Positions 44,271 through 56,335 of a stretch of DNA of 64,000 nt are shown here, piece by piece. The notes under the pieces were generated by a model. It had not been told where the DNA came from and made no database searches. It was given only the letters and a program-made list of their open reading frames with translations. Made by a program: the position numbers and the translations under genes. The DNA is from Riptortus pedestris (Eukaryota; Arthropoda; Insecta; Hemiptera; Alydidae). The stretch's first letter is position 1. The number at the start of each line of letters is the position of its first letter. The stretch covers positions 82,035,001 to 82,099,000 of the forward strand of contig CM032229.1 of the NCBI GenBank assembly GCA_019009955.1. The letters are read 5' to 3'.

Positions 44271-47098
44271 TATTACCAGTTGGAAAACAAGAAGGATGAG
44301 GGATGATTTTTGTAGAACCAGAACCCAAGCCATTCAAAAGCCATTTCTCATTAGTATTTATTTTCTTATCCTACTATCCATAAATATATCCTTCCTCTTA
44401 TTTATAAATGCCCAAGGACAATGCTCCATATATGTCATTTTTAAAACTGTCTTCTTCAGCAACTTTTACGTCATTGAAGTAATAGCTTGAGAATTGCAGT
44501 GACACTTCAAGTTACTTTAGAAACGCTAGTTCGGAATCAAGTTCATTAATTTTATTGTTAATGAGGAACACCCTATTTGTTCAAATGTTCCTCCCCATTA
44601 CATGGTATGTACCTACTTGGTTCAATTTAAGAATTTCTAGAAATGGATTCATTAAACTATTTATTTGTGCTGATACTGGGAGTTCAATTTAAAATTAAAG
44701 TGGCAATAAAAAACTAAACCAGCCCCATCTGTTGTCATCTAGGCCAATCAAGGATGCCCCTGAAGAGTGTTGGGCCCTATATGGTACTTGTGTAAACACC
44801 CTGAGAAATAACCTGGGATCCAAAGGGCAGAGGAGGGAACAGGCTGAGGACTGTGAGTCTCATCAGCATGCAGACTATTAGTGCTTTCCTCACACCATTT
44901 TAGGTATATGCACCATGAGTGAGTAGACGAAAGGAGCACCCAGGTGGGAGACCAGAATGGAGGGAGCAAGAGATAGAACATCATCAAAACATCATATCAG
45001 CCGAATCCCATGAAGTAATCAATTTCTAAAACACTAACACCACATGTCCTGCCATAACCAATTCCCCATAATTATGTAAAATATTCAGTATAATAGTATT
45101 AAAGTAATAACCATCTTATAAATCTCCATGGTCCTCCGGAATTCAAATCATATAACATTTTCATGAACTAGCACCTCTTATATTGCAATGCCGTTAACGG
45201 ATAACGCCGAAGGGCTTGCAAAAACACTAGGTGTAGATGTTTGGGTTTTTACAGCTTTAATACAACGCCTATACCGACCTTCGTCAGTTTTGTAAATCCT
45301 TCAAAAGGTTTAAATACTGATTTTGGTACCCACATTTTATAAATTAGACTTGTTTACTATTATTCCTGTTAACGAGTATTTGTTTCTCAAATATTCAAAG
45401 TAATGAATGCGTTATGAAATTCAAAGCAGGATGAGGGCATTAAATGTTCAAATTAGTTTTCATTATAGTTATGTTTCAGTTTTAAAAGTAACTGTGCATG
45501 CATGTAGTAATTCTGCATGGCAACGGTGCGTGACTTTAATAGCTATGTGGAATTTTGCGAGCACTTGGAGATTACCCGAGTCATTATACAGGAAAGGACT
45601 CCTTTATTACGTCAGCTCGTATGCTATGAACATTCGAGAATAAAGGGAATGTACTTAAAGAAGAACCTGTACTAAAATTCAGTATAGTTAATGCAGGAAC
45701 TAGGGAAAAACGGGCTGACTTGCCGACCCACTAAGACATTCGTGGTAAAAAATCTTTTAAGCCTCTTGTGCACCTCCCTTGGAAATTAAACTAGCTAGAT
45801 GAGCAGAGGGTGGAGTCGTTAAGAACTCCCTTCAACATTACCGGCCCTCGCGGCTCAAATTGTGCTTGTTTTTTAGCCGGAGCTGTTGGAGAAGCACCAC
45901 TAATGAGGGCGAGGATATGGGCACCATAACCAGACAGACCATTCCCCCGACCCATGTCCTAAGATAAAACTTTACAGGCTCCTTGATAAGGAGGCTTTAG
46001 CCAGCGGAGAATGTTCTCCCCAACTGTCTCTAATGTAACATAACTGTTATGTAGGTTAGCCCCGACTCCTCTAGATATACTTCGCCATTGGGGGGAGGGC
46101 GGCCCACCCTTGTTATTTTCCCTTAGCTGGGATTTATTCATTTTCATACCTTTTGTACTGTACTGAAACTGTTATTCCCAGTCATACCAGCCTTTTATAA
46201 TCCTCCGGATGATAGCATAACTTTTTATTCTTGAAGTTTTGCTGTGGCAAGAAAGCTAATATGCAGTTGGAACTAATGGCACTATTAGGAGATGCCTTTG
46301 TCTCTACCGAAGTAAAAATGTATTATAATCATCCAAATGCTCATTTCATTTCTCCAAACGAAAATTCGGACTCCCAATCTGCCTGCCTGAGTACCTTTCC
46401 ACGTCTACTCAGAAATACTTGCCTCGTTGAAGATCTGAGAAATAGTTTTATTAGCCGCATTGGCTATGTTCAGAACACAGGAACTGCAGTATTATTTCAT
46501 CTATATAAGGATGCAAGAAATTTCATATTTAGTATAAAAACCCAAGATCCAAGTTACTAACTTTTCAAAGGTACCACTCCCGTATTTTAAATCAATATAT
46601 ATTTACCAAACACTATTGCTCGCCTGTTTGCTGGAAAGTGAAGGATTCCATCGTCAAATGAAGATTTACTTTCTCGCTTCAAAATCAGCCCCTTCAAGCC
46701 CCCTTTGAACTGCACAATAAGACTTCCTCAGTAATCTCACAGCTGTCACATCGTCATACAAAAAAGGGGGACCAATGACCATCAATGACCTTCATAATCA
46801 GATTTGGATTTTTGAATCCAGCCTACTTTTAAACTCAATTTCCTTACCGGGAAGAAGGTGATCCAGAGGTACACCTGCTAGATCTGGTCGCAATGAACAA
46901 AGTGGCCGCTAAGTGGAACTACTGGAAGAGGTTGCTATACCAGAAGGATTTTACCTCATTCAGTTTTGCCTTGGGTCTTCATTGGACTGATTAGATTGGC
47001 CAACAAGAAAAATGAAAACAGCCAAAATATAGAATACCTGATAGGACTAAAGTTACTGGCATTTGAACAGCTGTCTTAACTCAAGCCTAATGTAAAAA
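44271..47098. other. Unassigned; one 109-codon frame
   Basis: A frame at 46231-46560 (+, 109 codons) has mixed composition (KFCCGKKANMQLELMALLGD near the start) but no domain is recognised. A short GC-rich patch lies at 45840-46110. No repeat family is seen. Confidence 0.35.
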
Positions 47099-47617
47099 GT
47101 CCATCACGCAGGGGCTACGTAAACATAGCAGATTCCCCACTTGATATGGTATAACACTCAGATGATGTCATGCCACAATATATTCCCTATCTTTACGTAA
47201 TAAAAAACATGTGAGGAGAAAGGAGTTTGGAGGGGGGGGGGTGAGTTTCTGATGCCAGAAAACAAGTCAGTACGAATAACTCGCTGAATACTTGAGTTAC
47301 GAAAAAATGCATAGAACAACAATTGTATACCATCAATATGTCAACAAGATTGGCCCTATAATATTTTACGATCCAACTAAAAATAACAAAAATATTTTGA
47401 ATCTTCAATTTCCCTCCCCCGTATCTAAATGTGCCTCCCCTCCCAGGTCCGACATCAACCACTAGCAAATATGATGTTTAGTGTTGACTGAAACTGTTAA
47501 ATATCGAGTATGATATAGACATTTTCGAAACAAGAAAGTAAAATCTTAATTGATGAGGAAAATTCCGTTATGAGTACAACCTCAATAGCTGATTTCCCTT
47601 GAGGGAAATCTGCTAAA
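47099..47617 (+). mobile_element. Family B element, complete short copy without TA tract
   Basis: After GTAAAAA: GTCCATCACGCAGGGGCTAC then GTAAACATAGCAGATTCCCC. It has a GGGGGGGGGTGAGTTTCTGATG tract and GTCAACAAGATTGG, TAAATATCGAGTATGATA. The right end is GATTTCCCTTGAGGGAAATC then TGCTAAAAT. The TA tract and the TTTTGAACGGACC motif are deleted. Confidence 0.85.
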
Positions 47618-47618
47618 A

Positions 47619-47896
47619 TTAATATCTCGATCAACATTGATGATAGAGGAAATTTTCATAATAGTTTTAATATTTGCTATCCACAATATTTTTCTATTTC
47701 CCGTCTTTTTTTATCTTTTCCAAAACATCATGGGTTATATAATTTGTAATCATCCATAGTATCTCGCCAGCGATTTCACCCCCCCCCTCTCCTAGTGTTC
47801 ATACTTTAGTCTTCATACCATAGGATCGATGTAAACTTGAGAAAGTTTTTCAAAAATTACGTTATAAGTACAACCTCAATAGCTGATTTCACAAAA
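47619..47896 (+). repeat. Second family B right half, abutting the first
   Basis: Starts TAATATCTCGATCAACATTG (compare AATATCTCGGTTAATATTCA) and runs through CGATTTCACCCCCCCCCT and CATAGGATCGATGTAAACTT to AAGTACAACCTCAATAGCTG and ATTTCACAA. The terminal palindrome is missing. It joins the previous copy within two bases, so either a partial tandem duplication or a nested insertion split an older copy. Confidence 0.65.
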
Positions 47897-48323
47897 TGAT
47901 GATAAGAGAATTACATTATTCCCTTTCCAAAATATTTCTGAAACTGAAGTTTGATCATTATTGAAGCCGATCTATTGCGTGGTACGAGTATGTGCGTTTT
48001 AGTTTTTATTCATATCTCAATAGATGACAGCTACTGTTATTTTTTTCCAAATCACACATACGAAATTTCATATCGACTTATCGTTGTTGGGTGCATTCAG
48101 TTATTCTTGAAGGTCAGGAGTTCACTTACTTCATTTATGGTTGACAAATCTTAACATAAGAAAGGCTGATTTAGAGTAAAATATAATATTGCAAAAACCT
48201 ATCCTGAAAATCTCATCTTTGAGGGTATCACGATATCGGGTGTAGTTGGGCTCACAAGTCAAGGTGTATCTGGGCGAGCTAGGTGATGGTCGACAGGAGA
48301 TTGCAATTTAATGGTTGCTAGCA
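47897..48323. other. Unassigned
   Basis: Nothing recognised. Confidence 0.4.
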
Positions 48324-49006
48324 AAAACCCCACTAGTCAAAAAAATTGAAAAATGAGTTTGAGGTGCTATTATGTAGTGTACAGTATTACTCATATGCTG
48401 ATTCATCGAAATTGCCAAAAACACATCTTGTCTGTCTGTTTCTGGAGTTAAACATACGGCGATTCCGCAAAACCCTAAGGACTAAGGGCGTTCTAGAACT
48501 TGCTGACTACCTGCAACATGCTGCAAGCAAGTTCTACACGAGTCTGTTTCCCAGCTGCTGCAGCCAACTCACCTTGTCTTGACTACCAAACTGACAACGA
48601 TGACAAAAGTGAAGATTGATTTTTCCAAAGTTATTTTACACATTATCCAACATTTTGATTCATAATTTTTCTTAAACTGTTCATTTTTCTTGTTACAATT
48701 ATTAATTCAAATAAACAAGCTACTCAATATGCCGAATACAATTTCTTCTACTTGATCATGATATCTATATGATATTTGACTTTTATGTTTTTGTTGAATT
48801 CCACCAAAAACCCCATTAGTCCAGAACATTCTTCTTCCCCAAAGAAAGAGGATATATTTGGTCAACTGTAAATTAGTGTAGATAGCATTCCTGACCCCCA
48901 AGGACTTTATTAAAAAAATATCAAAATGTTACTCCCTCATGGAATGAAGATAAACATGGTTTTTTTCAATTTATCAAAAAAGTGTTTTTTTGATTAGTGG
49001 GGTTTT
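48324..49006. mobile_element. TIR element of unknown family
   Basis: Left end AAAACCCCACTAGTCAAAAA-AA (48324-48345); right end (48985-49006) is its inverse with one mismatch, giving 22-bp TIRs. A third related phrase, AAAAACCCCATTAGTCCAG, lies inside near 48803. The inside has a 78-codon frame (48346-48582, +) with no recognised domain. No target duplication is evident. It is probably a non-autonomous DNA transposon. Confidence 0.6.
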
Positions 49007-50329
49007 CAGCCCTTCAATTTTATTGTTCTGTGAGCTGTCTTGAGTCAGAGAAATTCCATGGGAGCAGTGGTGCCAAAAAATGTGTTTTACTGCCTCCGAA
49101 GCCATCCGGGCCCGGCGGTGCGTTACACATTGACTTGGTCATACTTAGGCTGTGATTTATTATCGAGACAATTTTTCATGAAAATATTTTTACATTCCAT
49201 GAGAATTTATACATACATAATATTATTTATACATACTACGCTTATACCTATTTTTACTTTTAATAGTGGCTGAAGAATATAGACTGTTAGAATCATGGAT
49301 TGTCAGAGGATAATGTGTTTTATTTAATGACCTTAATAAATACCCTGGTATATTGTCACATAATTAACTAACCGGTGGGTCACAGGTTGACATTCATGGC
49401 GTATTTTTGCAAAAGAGCTAATATCGAGTTTATTTCTATGACAATCATAATATCATAATATTTTAAATTGTCATTATACATATATTAAAACGACCTTAGG
49501 AGTTTGCAGTTTAAATTGAAGCGTGCATGAAAAAAAAAAAAAATTAAAACCAAATTACGTTTTAATATGTTTAAAAATACAGACTCGGATAATTCATTTA
49601 AAAAGAAAATGTATCTATTTTTTTCCTTAAAAAGGAAGTTAAGAATTTTTATGTACTTAATTAGGCAGCTCAGTTTGTCATTAGTTATATGTGATACATG
49701 TGAGGCTAGATAATTTAATGAAGTCATATAAATCCCTCTTGGATACTGGATAATGAGGGGGTGGTACAGATAGAATCTATACTTTTAATTATCCTTAATC
49801 AGGCAATTTAATATCCTTGAAGGGGCTGTCTTTGTTTAACCAATTTTATGGAATCTATTTAACATCTTGTATTTTTTTCGTTGGTTACATAAATTTAGCT
49901 TCCTATGTAATAGAGAAGATTTAAATGTCTACGCATTTAGGTACTTGACTTCATAGTGCTATTATGGATATTGAGGAATACGATTGAGGTGATTTCTGAA
50001 TGTGAGAGTAGAAAACGAAAAAGATATCAAGGCAGAAGCGGCCTTGAGTAAAGTAATTAAATTTGTTTTAATATCCTAATAAATTTCATCTGACCGATTT
50101 ACCTCTGACATTTTAGCTCTAAACTGTTTTATTTAAGTCTTTTCGAGCACTAAGGTAAGCTGCAAATACGAAGGTTTCCTTACGTACAGTGTGGAAAGCC
50201 TATAGCATTAGCTCAATAACAATTCCTTATATCTCGATTAGTTAGAAAAAAGATGTAAAAAATAATTGAAATAATAGTTGTATCTACATGTAATTTATAT
50301 GAGAGCACTATTTAAAAATTGTTTAAGAA
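49007..50329. other. Unassigned A+T-rich sequence
   Basis: No genes or repeats recognised over 1.3 kb. Confidence 0.4.
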
Positions 50330-50640
50330 ATTTCTGAGGAGGGGATTCGAAGGTCGTAAACTACAATATACAAATTACTCCTGTAATATTTGATTTGTGG
50401 AAAAATATATAAAACAACAATTTTAGGGAATAAAATATATAATAAGATACAAATGTTTTCGATCTGGCCCATGAAAATAAATATTTTAACCTTTTACTTT
50501 ATACTTCCGTTGTAAACATTCTCTCCTAAAGTCTGATTTCGGTACATTATACATGAAATGTTTAAACTCTAAGTTGAGAAACCAGAACAATTATGGCCAC
50601 TAGAACATTATATTATTTACACATTATGTATATGGGGGCG
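50330..50640 (+). repeat. Old family B internal fragment
   Basis: Successive traces: GAGGAGGGGATTCGAAGGTC, CAAATTACTCCTGTAATATT, AATAAGATACAAATGTTTTC, CGATCTGGCCCATGAAAATAA, GTCTGATTTCGGTACATTA, GAAATGTTTAAACTCTAAGT and TATGGCCACTAGA. This is the family B order from the GTTTCCTGAAGG motif to the GACCGCTAGA motif. Both ends are lost. It runs into a GT array where family B has TA. Confidence 0.6.
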
Positions 50641-50645
50641 CGAGG

Positions 50646-50649
<4 letters not shown>

Positions 50650-50702
<53 letters not shown>

Positions 50703-50720
50703 TGAGAGAGGGGGAGAGAA
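50650..50720. repeat. (GT)n and GA-rich array
   Basis: GT run 50650-50700 followed by AGTGAGAGAGGGGGAGAGA. Confidence 0.95.
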
Positions 50721-52084
50721 AAACTGAAAGTATAACTGCTGTATAAAATTTTAACCTCCGTCTGTACACTGATTATTTCTGTAAACTTTACGTTACTTTT
50801 CGTTGCTGTAGGTAAAATTTTTCTTCTTGAGATAGGCTGACGTCGTTAAGTCCCCTTGTTATTAATTACATTTTATTATGATTAAACTCCCTCCACCTCC
50901 AACACGCTCTCGGTTCTTCGGTTCTTATGGAATCCCGATTTCCTATTTAGATTTAATTTTTATTTTTTGTTTATTGATGTGTTATTATGACAATGTTTAT
51001 TTTGTGAAATAGTGCCGAGTTACATTTGCTTTAAATTAAATCATAAAGATCCGTTCAAAATGACGAAAATATAATTTGATCTCAAAGAAAAGTCCCAAAA
51101 ATGTAAGGGACCAGAGTTAGTCACATAGTTTCACATCGTTGGAAGGAATGTTGAGAATGTCCTTCACCTAACATTTTCTAGCAAGTCAGTGTTCCTGCGG
51201 TTGTCGGAAGAAGCTTGTAGACCCACTAATCTAGTGATTGGTAGCTCGTTTAGCCTGTCAGCTTTGGTTGACTACAATTGTTTAATGAGATGATTATTTA
51301 TAAATTTAGGAGCGTGCTCAGAACAGTAAATGAAGAAATACTGAAAGGGGGCGAATTTTATAATAAGAGGATTTTCTTACTGTATATTTGGATATCAATG
51401 AACGTTCAACATAAACTCCAATGGAATTGGGAAAAGCCCATACAATAAAGTAAATCGTCCCGAATCGAACCAATTTATTCAACAATCGGCTTTCCCATCC
51501 AGGCCATAAAGTGCGGCCCACCAAGAATAAATGAACCAATAAATAAATGTCATTTAAAATAAATCTATTCATCACACACAAAAATTGGTGGTCGGTAGAG
51601 AGATAAGGCTGGCGGTAAGAGGTTTACCGCGATAGATTCAATATCTCGAGAAGACTTGGACTAATTTGAATAAAAGAGATGGGCCTGGGGCTTATTGATT
51701 GAAGGCTATTGGACTGGCGGAGGCTGTCATTTACCCCTACGCCATTATACTGACATCGTTACACCCTTCTCCAACAACCATTTATTAGAATTAAATATCA
51801 TTCTTCCTTACAACACTTCTTAGCAAATATACTCTGCTTCTGAAAACCCCCTCCTATTCGAAGAGCATTCTCAAACAATCTATGAAGACTAAAACTATAT
51901 ATTTTGTAAAATATTTTTTTTAAGAAATGTCCTGTTCTATTAAGCACCTGTGTGACAAAACAGTTTCCAATTTTACTTGGATTTTAAAAACCTGTTTTCA
52001 AACGCTTAATCCTTCATACAAACTCACTAAAAAGGAAAGTGGGCTGCCTTCCCCTCACCAAAATTCCAGAAAAAAATAGTCCCT
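50721..52084. other. Unassigned
   Basis: An 87-codon minus frame (51318-51581) shows no domain. Nothing else is recognised. Confidence 0.4.
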
Positions 52085-52165
52085 CCCAGTGAGATTCGAT
52101 CTCGAGATCTTGTGTTTAAAAAATATATAGCGCTATTCACTGAGCCACCAAAACCCTTTGAAATA
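52085..52165 (-). repeat. tRNA-like SINE head (family S3)
   Basis: On the minus strand GGTGGCTCAGTGAATAGCGC (about 52131-52150) is a good box A and GAGATCGAATCTCACTGGG (about 52087-52104) a good box B, about 40 bp apart as in a tRNA. The acceptor stem does not pair, so it is a SINE head or tRNA pseudogene. The body probably extends to about 51990, where an A-rich stretch occurs. Confidence 0.55.
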
Positions 52166-53640
52166 TATGCCTCGGCAACACCTTAAGACTTTCAGGGAAA
52201 TCTTTTACATGTTTTTTAGACGAACGCGTGAGAAGATCGTTCTCTCGTTTTAACAGAATTTGTTTTTTTCATTACGTACTACACATTAAAAATTTGTCGT
52301 TCAAATCGGAGGGGGAAAGGTGCGCACTCTCCTTGTAAGTTCGTTTCCCTATTTGGAAAACATACATAACACTCATTTCCTATATAATATATATTCAATA
52401 TATCACAAAGTTAAAGCGTCTAGTAGCCTAAACATTGTGATATTGAGACACGGATATGTTCCTACTGTAATACAGACATACTAACAAACTTCAGCCAGTG
52501 TAATTACTCGATTACACCAAACAAACTTAAAAAAAAAACACTAACAGAAGGTAGGTTAAAACATAAATACTATGTTAAAGCAGTAAAACTATAAATATAC
52601 TACAACCACTTATTAGATTTTTTTTTATTTTACCATTTATTAACATGTTTTAATTGTAGGACCTGCGCTTTGCATTGTTCGGAGGGACACTAGTTGATTT
52701 GGAGAAATGATACTAGTTGTTGTATGATACCTTTCAAGGATTGGTAACAAATACAGCAAACATAACATGACAAGCTCATCACTTGAAATCTTTTTAGTGT
52801 CAATTTAAAGATGTAAAATAAGTAGAGTTACAGGCTTTTCAAATCATAAAAATAAATATGTGTCTTTTAGTGGGAAGCAGGTTATTTACATTTAACCGGT
52901 ATTTTTCTTTTGTTTAGGGCAAACAACTGTTATGGTAACCATGACCCGTAGAAAATACTGCATCTATTGTTCCTCTTATTTCCTGTATTGTGATAAAGTG
53001 CAGACGGATTTGATACCGGAGTTTCTGCGGCGTATCATATTGTGGCAATTAATACTCAAAAGATCCTAGCCCTCGTTCAGTTATATTTTGACTTTTGAAG
53101 GCAATGCAATAAAAGTGAGCCATCAAAATCTTGAAATTACTTGTTGAAGGAACAGTTTTAATTTTTTTTTTTTTTTTTTTTGTAATCTAACGCCGTACTC
53201 GACTATTTAACAATAAGCAGGTAAACCAACTTCGTGAGGGTGAAACACGACCAGATCTTACATAATTATACCTTTTGGATGGACATTAGATACAATGAAT
53301 GTGTATGAGGTTTTAAAAGGAAACCTATACTATTAATCTGGTCGTTCTGAACGAATTGAATCCAGACGTGACTTCCAAAATGTGAGAGGAACTATACACA
53401 AAACATGGTATGAAGAAGAGGCCTGCTCTTGCTTAGATCTCTAAGAGAAAATTTTCTACGTTAAGTTAGGTTCCAGCAATAGCAGGAAGTATATAAAACG
53501 TATAACCTCAAGAGTAAAACCACAATAATAACATATGGTTATTTTAAATCATACTCGTTGGATGACTACAATCCCCCCCCCCATGACTGTGGTCCAGAAG
53601 CGCATACAATGCCTGAGGTCCTAGTCGGTTGGTCACATTT
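52166..53640. other. Unassigned
   Basis: Contains T-runs at 52619 and 53161-53180 and a C-run at 53573-53582. No gene is recognised. Confidence 0.4.
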
Positions 53641-54179
53641 AATTATTTTTTTATTAATTAAAAATTATTTAATTTCTTTTTAATCTGATACCTCGCTAAA
53701 TCAGTGTTCTTTTGTAAGTTTGCAGCCAGGTGACTGCTTGGTGCAAGTAAGATAGCCCCTTGTACTAATCTGAATTATTTGAAGGGGGTTTTGTGAGACT
53801 CTGGGGTGTTTGATTTTATCTTTGTGCGTTAGCTGGTGGCGGGTAAAGCACCAGGTGGGATGTAAAGGATGATAGGTGAAAAGGAAGGAAGAGAAAGAAT
53901 TATATGAGAAGGAGAAAGAAAAGAGGAAAGTCGCCAACATATTAAGAACTTAATTTCTACTTATAATTATTCTACTTAAACCTAATTACTAAACTAGTCT
54001 GCCGGGGGAGGGGGGTTTGCTCAGCCAGGGAGAGCCTGGGATTCTTTCTAACCTAGAACTAAACCAAAACTAATACTAAAAACTTAAGCCTACTTTATTA
54101 TTTTGTTAAATTATTTACAGTATGTACATTTTTATGCGTCGTATTGTGCGTTTTTGCTAGCATTATGGTGGGTGGTCTG
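53641..54179 (-). other. Probable 3' untranslated part of the LINE
   Basis: Lies directly downstream of the minus-strand reverse transcriptase remnant. It is stop-rich apart from a 79-codon frame (53701-53940) and ends in an A-rich stretch on the minus strand (T-rich AATTATTTTTTTATTAATTA near 53641). No clear target duplication was found, so the 3' edge is approximate. Confidence 0.4.
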
Positions 54180-56165
54180 CTAGCCTTACAAGGTCGAAAA
54201 GTCCATCGCGCTCGCTTTTGTCCATTGAGATATCTGAATAGTGGGGAGCCATAGAGAAGGGCTGGTTGTATGGCTCCTTTCAGAATTAGTAGTTTGATTC
54301 AGGCTGAGGTTGGGCGAGAGTAGTAGGTGGTTCAGTGTTCGGTACTTGTTACGCAAGACTCGTATGTTTTGAGAGATGTGAGTGGAGAAAGTCAAGTGTC
54401 TGTTGAGTCTAATTCCTAAGTTAGCATTTGGAACCTGATGTCTTTAATCGTGTGAAAGTCTTGGGTAATCTTTTCCTGCCAGAGTGATAGTAGAATATTA
54501 GGGCGTTAGTTTTAGTGGGGTTAACTTGGATGTTTTGGTGTTGTAATCTGTTCGCGATATCCTGGCAAGTTTGTTCGGCAAGTTTTAATGCGCGTTGGGG
54601 ATTGAGGGACCTGCTCATGATTGCTACATCGTCAGCATAGGCAAGAACCGTGGTTCTGCCGGCCGACCACATCTGCTGTACAGATGGAGGAGTGGGTGGG
54701 TGATAGTACGGAGCCCTGGGGGACTCCGGTGGGTAGAGGGTGTGTGATTGAGAAGCTTTGGCCGACCCTTACTTGGAGGATGCGGTTTTGTAGAAAAGTG
54801 GAGATTAGATTATAGAGCTGCTTTGGGCAGCCCTTGGAGTGTAGGATGGATAGCAGAGTGTGGTGGTCGACAGAGTCAAATGCCTTCGTGCAGTCGATGG
54901 AGATCATGGCAGTCGACTCGTTTCTATGTAGGTTTTGGGCTGTTAGTGTTTGTAGTCTTGGCAGGGGGTGTAGGGAGCATAGGCGGGTGCAGAAACCTGA
55001 CTGCTCATGGGGTATGATAGATTCCTTCTCGCAGAAACCTAAAAGATTTTGGTGCACTATACCCTCCAATATCTTGGAGATGTGTGAGAGAAGGCTTATT
55101 GGCCGATAGTGGTCTGGGGAGGAGCCGTTTTTGTGTGGTTTGATTAGGGGGACCACTATGGTGTGCTTCCACAGGGAGGGAAAGTGGCGGAGGCGGAGGC
55201 ACGAGTTAAGGAGATGGTTGAGGAATGCCAAGGACTTGCGTGTCAACTGGCGCAGGAGTACGTACTGTACTCTGTCTAGACCAGGTCCCGGCACGGGGCC
55301 GGCCCTCCCCAGTGACAGCAGTAAGCCCCCGCTGTGTAGCTGCTGGGTAGGGGAACCGTAGGAACAGTAGGTCCTTAGTCGGCTTTGCTGTTCCGGGCAG
55401 GGGATCACTCCTGCCTTAATGGGGTAAGTTCTAGTGGCTTACTCAATGTGAACTACGGGCTGGGTGGTGTCCGGAGTGGAGGCTTGCCTTCACTGCCGGT
55501 CATAGACGTAGTGGTCGTGAGTTCAAAGCACGAGGACATACAGGCCAGGTAAACTGGTACATGTGTTTCTCTCGTGTGGGAGCTGGGTAGTATGAGACTG
55601 TCCCTTCCATAGGATTCGCTTCTGACCATCGTAGCGAATCCTCAGTCACCATGAGGCGTTGGATTGGTGTAGGTTGGATTAAGGCCTCACGGCTAGGTGC
55701 CTCCTACATTGTAGCCACACCTCGAAATGGGTACTCAATGTCCAGACCAGGGTATTTACCTCCCTTGGTGCGTCTCAGGATGGTACTAAGCTGCTTAGGG
55801 GAGGAGTACATGAAATTTATTTCATGCTCCATCCTAGGCGCCTCTCCACCCTCACGAGTCCTGGCCCGAGAGTCTGCCGAAAAATGAGCCGCCACCATCT
55901 TGGCCTGGTCCTCGGGTCTCATCACTCCCTGGTCAGACTGAAGAAGAACAGAGCCTCTTTTAGAGATTCTGGTCTTCACCAGCTTCCACAGTTTGCGATG
56001 GTCACCGTGTGTTAAGCGGAGGGTTTTGTGCCAGAGAGACGTTTTCCATTGCCTCTTTTCTGGAGGCACATCGCCTTCTTTATTATTGAGGCTGGTTTCA
56101 GCCAATCGTTAGAGGTAGTCTTAGGTCCCCAAGAAAGCAGTATGTCAAATGGCATGTCATCCAGG
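54180..56165 (-). pseudogene. Jockey-like LINE reverse transcriptase, frameshifted, with a nested insert
   Basis: Minus-strand pieces in order: a linker (WHKTLRLTHGDHRKLWKLVK, 56105-55900); MVAAHFSADSRA; RTKGGKYPGLD (about 55760), the start of the RT fingers; then after the insert GLDRVQYVLLRQL; WKHTIVVPLIKPHKNG; PDHYRPISLLSHISKILEGI; EQSGFC; AMISIDCTKAFDSVDHHTLL (palm); GVPQGSVLSPT; and in another frame TVLAYADDVAIMSRSLN (catalytic YADD, about 54640), QVNPTKTNALIF. Further frames give TFSTHISQNIRVLRNKYRTL and an AIQPALLYGSPLF trace (about 54270). There are several frameshifts and no endonuclease, so it is 5' truncated and inactive. It is markedly GC-richer than its surroundings, which suggests a young or foreign-composition element. 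Plus-strand frames across it are shadows. Confidence 0.85.
55286..55738. mobile_element. 453-bp insertion inside the LINE with 13-bp duplication
   Basis: TGTCTAGACCAGG (55273-55285) and TGTCCAGACCAGG (55739-55751) bracket it; both encode the same PGLD part of the LINE, which should occur once. Within it TGTCCGGAGTGGAGGCTTGC (55468-55487) and GTGAGTTCAAAGCACG (55517-55532) resemble tRNA A and B boxes about 50 bp apart on the + strand, as in class II tRNAs. Box A lies about 180 bp inside, so it is not a simple SINE. It could also be a junction of two LINE fragments. Confidence 0.55.
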
Positions 56166-56335
56166 ACATGATGCGATACATGTTTTCTTTAGATCTGTAG
56201 AAACAAACATAGACATTGAACTACTTCCATGAACAGTGGACGTATTTTCTGAAAATGCCGCCTCAAGATGTATGTAAGATGTACAATTAATTACTTGATT
56301 CGAAAACGTACCCACCTACATTTTAAGAAAAAACC

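Noticed and set aside
54621..55361. Plus-strand open frames of 64-91 codons
   Set aside because: Antisense shadows of the GC-rich Jockey-like LINE; no domain of their own.
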